Part shown: positions 16,979 through 25,548 of the stretch, in pieces | How the letters are laid out: each line of letters starts with the position of its first letter | How positions within the stretch are numbered: position 1 is the first letter of the stretch | Notes under the pieces: generated by a model | Told to the model about the DNA's origin: nothing | Databases searched by the model: none | Seen by the model: only the letters and a program-made list of their open reading frames with translations | Made by a program: the position numbers and the translations under genes | DNA from: Flagellimonas oceani | GTDB taxonomy: Bacteria > Bacteroidota > Bacteroidia > Flavobacteriales > Flavobacteriaceae | Assembly (NCBI RefSeq): GCF_011068285.1 | Contig: NZ_CP049616.1 | Coordinates: 2,398,501 to 2,462,500 of the forward strand | Direction of reading: 5' to 3' | DNA: 64,000 nucleotides

Positions 16979-18052
16979 ATGGGACAAAAAACCAAGACCA
17001 TCATAGCCATAGCCCTTCCTGTCCAGATACTGCTGGTAAAGTGGCTCAGCAGCTATCCCAACTTTGTTGAGGAATATTATAGTAATGGCCTCTATCCCTA
17101 TATTTCCAAGTGTTTAAGAATATTGTTCGGTTGGATTCCATTTTCATTCGGGGATTTGATTTATACGGCACTGACCATTTTGGCCATTCGATATGTGTAC
17201 AAGCATTGGAAAAGCATCAAGCAAAAGCCGTTTTTGTTCCTAAAGCACATAGTTGCGGTGTTGTCCATCGTATATTTTGCCTTTCATCTGCTTTGGGGAA
17301 TGAACTATCACCGCCAACCCATCGACTGGAAATTGGGCATTGAACGTGTATATACCGTTGACGAATTGGTGGAATACACCCAATATCTGGTTGAGAAGGC
17401 AAATCAATATCAATATCAGATCAATGGGGACACCGTTTCCGCGGTGCATATCCCGTACACCAAAAAAGAAATATTCTCCAAGACCAAGGAAGCCTACGGC
17501 CAACTTGAAAAACACTATCCACAGTTTAATTACGATCACAAAAGCCTAAAACAATCCATTTATAGTGCACCATTGACGTTTATGGGGTATGGGGGCTACC
17601 TTAATCCGTTCACCATCGAAGCTCAGGTAAATGGCCTCACCCCAAAATTCAGGTTGCCCGTGGTAAGCGGCCATGAAGTGGGGCATCAATTGGGATACTC
17701 AGCTGAGGACGCCACCAATTTTTTGGGCAACTTGGTGACTTTGCAAAGCAATGACCCCTATTTTAAATATTCCGCCTACCACCACGCCTTGGGATACTGC
17801 CTTACCGACCTTTTTTATAAAGATGAGGAAGCATATAATGTGCTTGTGGCCTCCATTAACTTCGGAGTGAAAGCAAATTTCAACGAATTACGTGATTTTT
17901 GGGAAAAATATGAGAATCCCATGGAACCCATCTTCAAATCCGTATTCAACACTTTTTTAAAGGTGAACAACCAAAAGGAAGGCATCAAAAGCTACAACTC
18001 CATGGTCGGGCTTATGATCAACTACCATAAAGCTCATCCTGAGCTACTTTGA
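16979..18052 (+). CDS. DUF3810 family putative zinc metallopeptidase
   Basis: This 357-residue membrane protein has hydrophobic segments near residues 5-25, 40-68 and 85-105. A soluble domain follows with SGHEVGHQLGYSAEDATNFLGNL near 231-253. HEVGH is an HExxH zinc-binding motif, and the downstream Glu (SAED) could be the third ligand, so a peptidase activity is plausible. DUF3810 has no established substrate. MGYGGYLNPFTIEAQVN near 201 is another conserved-looking patch. It has its own start after the preceding terminator. Confidence 0.85.
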   Translation: MGQKTKTIIAIALPVQILLVKWLSSYPNFVEEYYSNGLYPYISKCLRILFGWIPFSFGDLIYTALTILAIRYVYKHWKSIKQKPFLFLKHIVAVLSIVYFAFHLLWGMNYHRQPIDWKLGIERVYTVDELVEYTQYLVEKANQYQYQINGDTVSAVHIPYTKKEIFSKTKEAYGQLEKHYPQFNYDHKSLKQSIYSAPLTFMGYGGYLNPFTIEAQVNGLTPKFRLPVVSGHEVGHQLGYSAEDATNFLGNLVTLQSNDPYFKYSAYHHALGYCLTDLFYKDEEAYNVLVASINFGVKANFNELRDFWEKYENPMEPIFKSVFNTFLKVNNQKEGIKSYNSMVGLMINYHKAHPELL

Positions 18053-18111
18053 AACTTGTGAAGTAGTATCACAAAGCCTATATTTAAGCATTCTAACTCA
18101 ATTAAAACCTT

Positions 18112-21057
18112 ATGAAAATTAAACTATTGGCACTGTTGCTATTCATTAGCAGTGCTTCTTTGTTTGCACAGGATTATTTTCCCATAAATGACGGTGTAAA
18201 AGCAAAGAAGAACAACAATTACACGGCATTCACCAATGCCAAGATCTATGTGACCCCCACAGAAGTTATCAATAACGGGACTTTACTGATCCAAAACGGT
18301 AAAGTGGTGCAGGTGGGCAAATCCGTAAGCATTCCTAAAAATGCAGTCGTGGAGGACCTGAACGGAAAATCCATTTACCCTTCTTTTATTGATGTTTTCT
18401 CTGGGTTTGGTGTAAAACTTCCCAAAGAAGCAAGCGGCGGTGGAAGGTCTGCACAGTACGGGCCATCCAGGGAAGGTTTCTACTGGAACGACCATATCAT
18501 GCCCGAGAACGATGCCATCAACAGCTTTTCTTATGATGCCAAAGAAGCCAAAGAGCTGCGAAATGCCGGTTTTGGAGCCATCAATGCGCACATTGAGGAC
18601 GGAATCGCCAGAGGAACCGGGCTATTGGTCGCCTTGAACGACGAAGCATCCGAAGCGCAGCGCATCCTTTCCGATAAATCCGCCCAATACTTTTCTTTTG
18701 AAAAAAGCCAAGCATCAAGACAATCATACCCGGGATCATTGATGGGCGCCATGGCTTTGATGCGCCAAGTGTATTATGATATGGACTGGTACAGCAAGGG
18801 CAATGTGGATACCAAAGACCGTTCTTTGGAAGCCCTTATTGCCAATAAAGGTTTGACCCAGATTTATGCCGCCGGCGACAACGGCAATGTTTTACGTGCC
18901 GATAAAATCGGGGATTTGTTCGGAATCCAGTACACCATTTTGGCCGGAGGTGACGAATATGAGCGTATCGATGACATTAAAGCCACCAATGCCAAATTGA
19001 TTTTACCGCTTAATTTTCCCGATGCTTTTGATGTATCCAATCCTTACGAGGCCAAATACATCGCTTTAAAAGATATGAGACATTGGAACCTGGCACCGTC
19101 GAACCCAAAGGTTTTGGCCGATAATGGTGTGGAGTTTTCCATTACACTGCACGGCCTCAAATCTCCAAAAGAATTGAAGGAAAAAATAATGAAGGCCATC
19201 ACTTACGGCCTTTCCGAAACCAAAGCACTCGAAGCCTTGACCACGGTTCCCGCTCAAATTTTGGGCAAATCGGGCGAAATTGGCACGTTGAAAGCTGGTA
19301 GTCAAGCCAATTTCTTAATCACTTCCGGTGCTATTTTTGACAAAGGAACCACGCTTTATGAAAACTGGGTCCAAGGAACCAAAAACGTAATCGAGAGTAT
19401 GGATGTCATCGATATTCGCGGGGATTATGACCTCGCCGTCAATGGTACCACTTACAAAGTCTCTTTGACCGGAGATGCCAGCAAGCCAAAGGCTGAAATC
19501 AAAAAAGGTGACGAAACCTTGGAAGCTAAAATAGATTACTCATCGGATTGGTTGAATATCTCTTTCAGCGAGGACAATGTTGGCTCGTACCGTATGGTGG
19601 CCCATATAATTCCAGATACGCAAACCATCAAGGGAAATGTGGTGCTTCCAAATGGTGATGAAACATCAGCTACCATGACCCAAACTTCGTCTTTCGATGA
19701 AAAATCTGAAAATGATGATGATGCTGAAAAACCTGAGCTTATCGCACTCACCTATCCAAATGTGGGGTATGGCTACAAGGAAAAACCACAGCAAGAGGAT
19801 TTCCTTTTCAAGAACGCAACGGTCTGGACGGGCGAAAGCATTTTGGAAAACACCGATGTTCTCATCAAAAAAGGAAAGATTGCCAAAGTTGGAAAAGACC
19901 TTCGTGCAGGCGGTGCCACTGTAGTCGATGCCACAGGAAAGCACCTGACCGCGGGAATCATTGACGAGCATACCCATATTGCCGCATTGGCCATCAACGA
20001 AGGAGGACATAACTCTTCGGCCGAGGTACATATGGAAGATGTAGTGGACCCAAAGGACATGGACATTTATAGGAATTTGGCCGGAGGCGTTACCACTGCC
20101 CAACTGTTGCACGGTTCCGCCAACCCCATTGGTGGACAATCCGCAATCCTAAGATTCAAGTGGGGAGAAAATGCCGAGGGTTTGATTTTCGAAAACTCGC
20201 CAAAGTTCATCAAGTTTGCCTTGGGCGAAAACGTAAAACAATCCAACTGGGGTAGTTATTCCCGTTTTCCACAGACAAGAATGGGTGTTGAGCAGGTGTA
20301 TACGGACTACTTCCAACGCGCCAAGGAATACGATGAAAAGAAGAAAAGTGGGGAACCTTACCGTTACGATGAGGAAATGGAAACCTTGGTGGAAATTTTG
20401 AACGGGGAAAGATTCATTTCTTGCCACTCTTATGTACAGAGCGAAATCAACATGATGATGAAAGTCGCCGAGAAATTTGATTTCCGAGTGAACACCTTCA
20501 CCCATATTTTGGAAGGTTACAAAGTAGCCGATAAAATGGCCGAGCACGGTGTTGGTGGAGGTACATTCAGTGACTGGTGGGCATACAAATATGAAGTGAA
20601 CGATGCCATTCCCTACAACGCCGCCATCATGACAAGTCAAGGCGTAACCGTGGCCATCAACAGTGATGATGCGGAAATGTCAAGAAGATTGAACCAAGAA
20701 GCCGCAAAAACGGTGAAATATGGCGGGATGTCAGAAATTGAAGCCTGGAAAACGGTCACCTTGAATCCTGCCAAATTGCTTCACCTGGACGACCGCGTGG
20801 GCAGTATCGAAGAAGGCAAGGATGCCGATGTGGTGCTGTGGAGCGACCATCCGTTGTCCGTTTATGCCAAAGCGGAAAAAACTTTGGTGGAAGGCACGGT
20901 GTACTTTGATTTGGAAAAAGATAAAATGATGAGAGAGTCCGTCAAAAAAGAACGAAACAAATTGATTGGAATGATGCTGAACGAAAAGAAAAAAGGAGGA
21001 AAAACCAGAACTCCGGTACAAAATAAAAAAGAACGGTTTGAATGTGACACCCTTTAA
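18112..21057 (+). CDS. Double-module amidohydrolase family protein, secreted
   Basis: The 981-residue protein has a signal peptide (about 1-20, ending LFAQ) and two amidohydrolase-like modules. The first (about 35-435) has the outer beta-sandwich but reads IYPSFIDVFSGFG where an HxH metal motif is expected, so it looks inactive. The second (about 570-965) has AGIIDEHTHIAA (the HxH), ISCHSYVQSEI, NTFTHILEGYKV and VAINSDDAEMSRR. Those are the metal-ligand His and Asp positions, so only this module should be catalytic. It ends KKERFECDTL. It resembles imidazolonepropionase-like hydrolases, with an unknown periplasmic or surface substrate. Confidence 0.9.
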   Translation: MKIKLLALLLFISSASLFAQDYFPINDGVKAKKNNNYTAFTNAKIYVTPTEVINNGTLLIQNGKVVQVGKSVSIPKNAVVEDLNGKSIYPSFIDVFSGFGVKLPKEASGGGRSAQYGPSREGFYWNDHIMPENDAINSFSYDAKEAKELRNAGFGAINAHIEDGIARGTGLLVALNDEASEAQRILSDKSAQYFSFEKSQASRQSYPGSLMGAMALMRQVYYDMDWYSKGNVDTKDRSLEALIANKGLTQIYAAGDNGNVLRADKIGDLFGIQYTILAGGDEYERIDDIKATNAKLILPLNFPDAFDVSNPYEAKYIALKDMRHWNLAPSNPKVLADNGVEFSITLHGLKSPKELKEKIMKAITYGLSETKALEALTTVPAQILGKSGEIGTLKAGSQANFLITSGAIFDKGTTLYENWVQGTKNVIESMDVIDIRGDYDLAVNGTTYKVSLTGDASKPKAEIKKGDETLEAKIDYSSDWLNISFSEDNVGSYRMVAHIIPDTQTIKGNVVLPNGDETSATMTQTSSFDEKSENDDDAEKPELIALTYPNVGYGYKEKPQQEDFLFKNATVWTGESILENTDVLIKKGKIAKVGKDLRAGGATVVDATGKHLTAGIIDEHTHIAALAINEGGHNSSAEVHMEDVVDPKDMDIYRNLAGGVTTAQLLHGSANPIGGQSAILRFKWGENAEGLIFENSPKFIKFALGENVKQSNWGSYSRFPQTRMGVEQVYTDYFQRAKEYDEKKKSGEPYRYDEEMETLVEILNGERFISCHSYVQSEINMMMKVAEKFDFRVNTFTHILEGYKVADKMAEHGVGGGTFSDWWAYKYEVNDAIPYNAAIMTSQGVTVAINSDDAEMSRRLNQEAAKTVKYGGMSEIEAWKTVTLNPAKLLHLDDRVGSIEEGKDADVVLWSDHPLSVYAKAEKTLVEGTVYFDLEKDKMMRESVKKERNKLIGMMLNEKKKGGKTRTPVQNKKERFECDTL

Positions 21058-21067
21058 AAAGAAAGAC

Positions 21068-22366
21068 ATGAAAAAAATAATTTTAATCATAGCACTAATT
21101 TTTGGGGTTTCCTTGAACGCACAGCAGACCCCCGCCCCTCCACAATCAGAGCAAATTGCAATTATTGGGGCCACGGCCCATATTGGTAATGGAGAAGTGA
21201 TAGAGAACTGTACCATTGTTTTTAAAGATGGTAAAATTACGGCCATTGGTGCGGACCTAATGGTTCCAACAATAGGCACCATGATCGATGCCAAAGGCAA
21301 ACATGTGTACCCTGGTTTTATCGCCCCGTCCAAATCACTGGGTTTGGTGGAGGTGGATGCCGTTAGGGCAAGTGACGACCAAGACGAAATCGGTGAAATG
21401 ATTCCCCATGTGCGCAGTTTGATCGCGTACAATGCGGAATCCAAAGTTGTGGAAAGCATGCGCCCCAACGGCGTCCTGATCGGACAGATCACTCCACAGG
21501 GAGGCACCATCTCGGGAACTTCCAGCATTGTCCAGTTTGATGCATGGAACTGGGAAGATGCAGCCCTTAAAACGGATGATGGCATCCATATGAACTGGCC
21601 CAACTTCTTTAGAAGAGGCCGTTGGTGGGCCGGAGAGGAAAGAGGCTTTATTCCCAATGAAGATTACGGAAAAGAGATGGATGACATCAAGATGTTCCTT
21701 CAAAATTCCAAAGCCTATGGGGAAACAGGAGAAGGCAACAAAAACTTGCCTTTTGCCGCCATGCAAGGTCTTTTTGATGGGTCCCAACGCTTGTTCATCC
21801 ATACCAATGGTGAAAAAGAAATGATAGATGCCGTCACCGTAACCAAAAATATGGGCGTTAAAAACGTGGTGATCGTTGGCGGATACCGTGCCAATAAAAT
21901 TACGGACTTCCTAAAGGAAAACAACATACCCATTTTGGTCAACGTGACCCATTCGCTACCAGAATTTGATGACGATGATTACGATTTAAACTATAAGTTG
22001 CCAAAGCTTTTGGTGGAGGCGGGCCTATTGGTCGCCATTCAGAATGAGGAAATGGCCAATTTCCAGACCCGGAACATGGCTTTCTATGCCGGTCAGGTAG
22101 CGGCCCAAGGACTCGACAAGGAAAAGGCCCTGCAACTGATCACTGGAAATACCGCGAAAATTTTAGGCATCGACGATATGTACGGAACCTTGGAAGAGGG
22201 CAAAAGTGCCACGCTCTTTATTTCTGAAGGAGATGCATTGGACATGCGAACCAACAAACTCTCCAAAGCATACATTGATGGCAGGGACATTTCGCTGGAA
22301 ACCCACCAAACCGAACTTTGGAAAAGATATATGGGCAAATACGAAAGAGAGAAAGAAGGACAATAG
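21068..22366 (+). CDS. Amidohydrolase-fold secreted protein lacking HxH motif
   Basis: I start at ATG 21068 (MKKIILIIALIFGVSLNAQ), because this gives a clean signal peptide. An in-frame start at 21038 would add ten residues ahead of it. The 432-residue product has the amidohydrolase frame: IGATAHIGNGEVIENCTIVFKDGKITAIG, then KHVYPGFIAPSKSLGLVEVDAV. The position of the HxH is occupied by IAPSKS. Later segments (NVTHSLPEFDDDDYD, LITGNTAKILGIDDMYGTLEEGKSATLFI) keep the fold. It is probably a non-catalytic or altered partner of the preceding 981-residue protein, 10 bases upstream. Confidence 0.88.
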   Translation: MKKIILIIALIFGVSLNAQQTPAPPQSEQIAIIGATAHIGNGEVIENCTIVFKDGKITAIGADLMVPTIGTMIDAKGKHVYPGFIAPSKSLGLVEVDAVRASDDQDEIGEMIPHVRSLIAYNAESKVVESMRPNGVLIGQITPQGGTISGTSSIVQFDAWNWEDAALKTDDGIHMNWPNFFRRGRWWAGEERGFIPNEDYGKEMDDIKMFLQNSKAYGETGEGNKNLPFAAMQGLFDGSQRLFIHTNGEKEMIDAVTVTKNMGVKNVVIVGGYRANKITDFLKENNIPILVNVTHSLPEFDDDDYDLNYKLPKLLVEAGLLVAIQNEEMANFQTRNMAFYAGQVAAQGLDKEKALQLITGNTAKILGIDDMYGTLEEGKSATLFISEGDALDMRTNKLSKAYIDGRDISLETHQTELWKRYMGKYEREKEGQ

Positions 22367-22385
22367 TAGATTCCTCAACAAATAA

Positions 22386-22415
22386 AAAAACGGCGCCCAA
22401 AAAGGCGCCGTTTTT
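22386..22415 (+). terminator. Terminator after amidohydrolase pair
   Basis: CGGCGCC (22391-22397) and GGCGCCG (22404-22410) form a stem with a 6-base loop, extended by A and T runs on both sides. It can act on both strands. Confidence 0.9.
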
Positions 22416-22452
22416 CATTAATATCGCTAGGCTGTTTTACTTTCAGCAAATA

Positions 22453-22569
22453 TGTCAGTTCGAGTTTTTTCCTATGGAAAAAGTATCGAGAACCAGGTTT
22501 CTAGCATCAAAATTGCCATTCTCGATAAAATTTTTCTCCGCTACACTAAAAAAATCACTCGAATTGACA
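22453..22569. repeat. MITE/REP-like imperfect inverted repeat
   Basis: The outer arms TGTCAGTTCGAG (22453-22464) and CTCGAATTGACA (22558-22569) are inverted with one mismatch. The inner arms TATCGAGAA (22484-22492) and TTCTCGATA (22519-22527) are perfectly inverted. The arms are separated by T/A-rich stretches, and the whole 117 bases could fold as one long hairpin. No ORF is present. It lies between convergent genes, like mobile non-coding repeats of this sequence type in Flavobacteriaceae. Confidence 0.7.
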
Positions 22570-22593
22570 GATTTCCACCAAAAATGCTCTTGA

Positions 22594-23397
22594 TTAATTC
22601 ATTTTAATGGCAACATACTCCCCGTTTTCCGGTTTATCATAAAACGCTTCGGGCTTCGTATCTTCGTTCAAACTGACTTCTTCAAAATTGACCGTGTTCG
22701 CTGGTTCCTGTAATTGCCTGCCTTCATACTTATACCATGTAATGGATTTAGGGAGTATCAGCCCATTCACTTCTTGCCAATCGTCATAACGAATCCATTT
22801 GACATTGTCCGAGCTTTCTCCTGAACGATACGTAACCGTATAACCCAACCAGGCCATTTGATGGGTTTCAGGGTCAAAATGGATATAGTATTCATCTTTG
22901 GATGAGGCACCAACCCCTGATTCGTAAGCTATTTGCAGGCCGGGGTATTTTTTTCCTTCATACTCCAAATCTTCGGTAGCAGTGTACATAATGCCATCAT
23001 CGGCCAAGACAAAAGGCATTGCGTAGAAATAGAACATCAAATTATGATAAAAGCCTGCATCACCTTTGTAAATTTCGTCGGTATCGGCCAGCCAAGCTTG
23101 TTCCCCGTCAAAACCCATTGAAAATTTTTCTGTGTCGATTCTATCCTTTCGGGACCACAAATCCACGGTGTGCGTTTCAGGAAACTCAGGTTTTGGAATC
23201 ACATAAGACAATGTACGTTGCGTTTTCCACTTTTTCAAACCTCCATGGGCGTCAAAAACCTTGACCATGGCGTCTGGATAAACAGCTTCGTTCTCCAACA
23301 TCTCCTGCTGAATCGGTGTTTCACTTTTTTCGGTTTTGGGATTTTGTTTACAGGCGGTTACACCAATAAAAAACAATAGGATGGTCAATCTGTTCAT
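22594..23397 (-). CDS. Secreted lipoprotein, DUF6503-like
   Basis: I choose ATG 23397 because it gives MNRLTILLFFIGVTACKQ, a signal with lipobox VTAC. The frame is open 138 bases further upstream, but that would bury the signal. The 267-residue protein has VKVFDAHGGLKKWKTQRTLSY, FSMGFDGEQAWLADTDEIYKG, DEYYIHFDPETHQMAWLGYTVTYRSG and VNGLILPKSITWYKYEG. This is the pattern of outer-membrane lipoprotein-sorting-like beta structures found in DUF6503 proteins. The family name is from memory. Its function is unknown. Confidence 0.8.
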   Translation of the reverse strand: MNRLTILLFFIGVTACKQNPKTEKSETPIQQEMLENEAVYPDAMVKVFDAHGGLKKWKTQRTLSYVIPKPEFPETHTVDLWSRKDRIDTEKFSMGFDGEQAWLADTDEIYKGDAGFYHNLMFYFYAMPFVLADDGIMYTATEDLEYEGKKYPGLQIAYESGVGASSKDEYYIHFDPETHQMAWLGYTVTYRSGESSDNVKWIRYDDWQEVNGLILPKSITWYKYEGRQLQEPANTVNFEEVSLNEDTKPEAFYDKPENGEYVAIKMN

Positions 23398-23467
23398 GAT
23401 GTCTATTTTTCCAATTGGTCGAAAACAAGTTTTTTTAATTACAAGAATGGCTATTTTTACCATGAAT

Positions 23468-24268
23468 ATGGAAGCTAAATTCATCAGCAGTGCCCAAAAT
23501 CCTTTGGTAAAAAACATCATTTTACTAAAAGACAAATCCCGTGAACGAAGAAAGGCTGGACTTTTTGTTGTGGAAGGTCAACGGGAGATTGAATTGGCGC
23601 AAAAAGGAGGCTATGTGCTACAAACGCTACTTTTTTGCCCAGAGATTATGGGCGACATTTCCATCGCATCGATTACAAATGCTTCAAGCGCAGAAACCAT
23701 CCGAGTTTCCGAGGGTGTGTATGGTAAAATTGCCCATCGCGGCACCACGGAGGGTGTTCTCGGGCTGGTGCAGTCCAAAAACCATGCACTGGAGCACATA
23801 ACGTTCAAGAACAAAACACCTTTGGTACTGGTTGCCGAAGCTCCCGAAAAACCAGGAAACATCGGCGCGCTTTTGCGAACTGCGGATGCCGCTGCCGTTG
23901 ACGCTGTTTTAATAGCAAACCCCAAATCCGACCTATATAGTCCAAACATTATCCGTTCCAGCGTGGGTTGCCTTTTTACCAACCAGATTGGCGTGGGAAC
24001 AACGGACGAAATCATTGATTTTTTACAAACCAACCAAATCAAAATCTACTGTGCCGCATTGACCGCTTCCAAAAATTATGTGGATTGTGATTTTAAAGCC
24101 GCTTCGGCCCTTGTAATGGGTACGGAAGCAACTGGATTGACCGAAAAATGGCTTCAAAATTCCGACCAAAACATAATTATACCGATGCAGGGAGAAATCG
24201 ACTCCATGAATGTTTCGGTATCCGCCGCAATACTTATATTTGAGGCGAAGCGCCAGCGCGGATTTTAA
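23468..24268 (+). CDS. TrmH/SpoU family RNA 2'-O-methyltransferase
   Basis: The likely start is ATG 23468 (MEAKFISSAQNPLVKN); ATG 23462 two codons upstream is equally possible. The 266-residue protein has an N-terminal substrate-binding part (LKDKSRERRKAGLFVVEGQREIELA) and the SPOUT knot motifs EKPGNIGALLRTADA (motif 1), LVMGTEATGLTEKW (motif 2) and QGEIDSMNVSVSAAILIFE (motif 3). It methylates rRNA or tRNA ribose using S-adenosylmethionine. The exact target is not readable. It precedes the M48 protease by 3 bases. Confidence 0.92.
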   Translation: MEAKFISSAQNPLVKNIILLKDKSRERRKAGLFVVEGQREIELAQKGGYVLQTLLFCPEIMGDISIASITNASSAETIRVSEGVYGKIAHRGTTEGVLGLVQSKNHALEHITFKNKTPLVLVAEAPEKPGNIGALLRTADAAAVDAVLIANPKSDLYSPNIIRSSVGCLFTNQIGVGTTDEIIDFLQTNQIKIYCAALTASKNYVDCDFKAASALVMGTEATGLTEKWLQNSDQNIIIPMQGEIDSMNVSVSAAILIFEAKRQRGF

Positions 24269-24271
24269 GCT

Positions 24272-25504
24272 ATGGAAAAAAATGTACTCTTTTATATCAT
24301 TATGGCCATACTTGTGGTCCAATACCTGGCTCACCAGTATTTGGAGCACTTGAATGCCAAGCGTTTCAAATCGACTTTGCCACCAGAACTTGCCGATGTT
24401 TTTGATGAACAGGAATATCAAAAATCGCAACAATACAAACGGACCAATTACAAATTCGGTGTTATTTCGGATGGTTTTTCGCTTGTATTGACTATCTGCT
24501 TCCTCGCTTTTGGAGGTTTTGAATGGGTGGACCAACTCACGCGTTCCATCACTGAAAAACCCATACCGATGGCATTGATTTTCTTTGGAATCGTTATGCT
24601 GGGAAGCGCCATTTTGGGGCTCCCCTTTTCCTATTACCGCACTTTTGTGATCGAGGAAGAATATGGCTTCAACAAGACCTCCAAATCCACTTTTTTCTCC
24701 GATAAAATAAAGGGCAGCATCCTAACCGTTGTTCTTGGAGGAGGTATTTTGACATTGTTCATGTTGTTCTACCAGTCCACAGGGCAATATTTTTGGGTCT
24801 ACGCATGGATTGCCGTTGGAATCTTCATTTTGTTTATCAACCTGTTTTATAGCCGGCTGATCGTGCCCATGTTCAATAAACAGACACCGCTTGAAGATGG
24901 CAGTCTAAAGAGTTCCATTGAAAATTATGCGCAAAAAGTAGGCTTCGAGCTTCAAAATATATTTGTGATCGATGGTTCCAAGCGATCCACCAAAGCAAAT
25001 GCCTATTTTTCAGGATTTGGAAAAGAGAAAAGAATCACTTTGTTCGATACCTTGATCAATGATCTTAGTGAAGATGAAATTGTTGCCGTTTTGGCCCACG
25101 AAGTAGGTCATTACAAACGCAATCATATTATTGTGAACCTTGTAGTTTCATTATTGACCACTGGTTTGACGTTGTTCGTTCTTTCGTTGTTCATCAACCA
25201 TCCGGAAATATCCCGGGCCATCGGGGTGTCCACACCTAGTTTCCACGCCGCATTGGTAGGGTTTGCCTTGTTGTACAGCCCGATATCGGAATTGACCGGT
25301 TTGATCATGAACTATTTATCAAGAAAGTTCGAGTTTCAGGCGGATGATTTTGCCAAGAATACCTTTGCGGCGACACCATTGGTATCATCACTAAAAAAGC
25401 TGTCCAAAAAAAGCTTGAGCAATTTAACACCTCACCCAGCATACGTATTCGTACATTATTCACACCCCCCTTTAGTGGAACGTATCCGTAACCTAAAGGC
25501 ATAG
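24272..25504 (+). CDS. M48 family metallopeptidase (CAAX prenyl protease 1-like)
   Basis: This 410-residue integral membrane zinc protease has transmembrane segments near 5-20, 65-85, 95-115, 150-175, 180-200, 290-310 and 325-345. The zinc motif VLAHEVGHYKRNH (HExxH) is at about 275-287. The third ligand lies in SRKFEFQADDFA, near residue 350. The arrangement matches Ste24-type proteases, which in bacteria act on membrane or misfolded proteins. Bacteria lack CAAX prenylation, so the eukaryotic name describes only similarity. Confidence 0.94.
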   Translation: MEKNVLFYIIMAILVVQYLAHQYLEHLNAKRFKSTLPPELADVFDEQEYQKSQQYKRTNYKFGVISDGFSLVLTICFLAFGGFEWVDQLTRSITEKPIPMALIFFGIVMLGSAILGLPFSYYRTFVIEEEYGFNKTSKSTFFSDKIKGSILTVVLGGGILTLFMLFYQSTGQYFWVYAWIAVGIFILFINLFYSRLIVPMFNKQTPLEDGSLKSSIENYAQKVGFELQNIFVIDGSKRSTKANAYFSGFGKEKRITLFDTLINDLSEDEIVAVLAHEVGHYKRNHIIVNLVVSLLTTGLTLFVLSLFINHPEISRAIGVSTPSFHAALVGFALLYSPISELTGLIMNYLSRKFEFQADDFAKNTFAATPLVSSLKKLSKKSLSNLTPHPAYVFVHYSHPPLVERIRNLKA

Positions 25505-25548
25505 TTTTTGTTGTTTAGAACATAAGATTATAGTAAATTTAATATACT

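Noticed and set aside
20731-21657. 308-codon minus-strand frame spanning the two amidohydrolase genes
   Set aside because: It covers the ends of two well-supported plus-strand genes, has low-complexity Phe/Ser runs and no motif.
23336-23461. N-terminal extension of the RNA methyltransferase
   Set aside because: The upstream in-frame codons overlap the divergent lipoprotein's signal-peptide region and carry no family motif.
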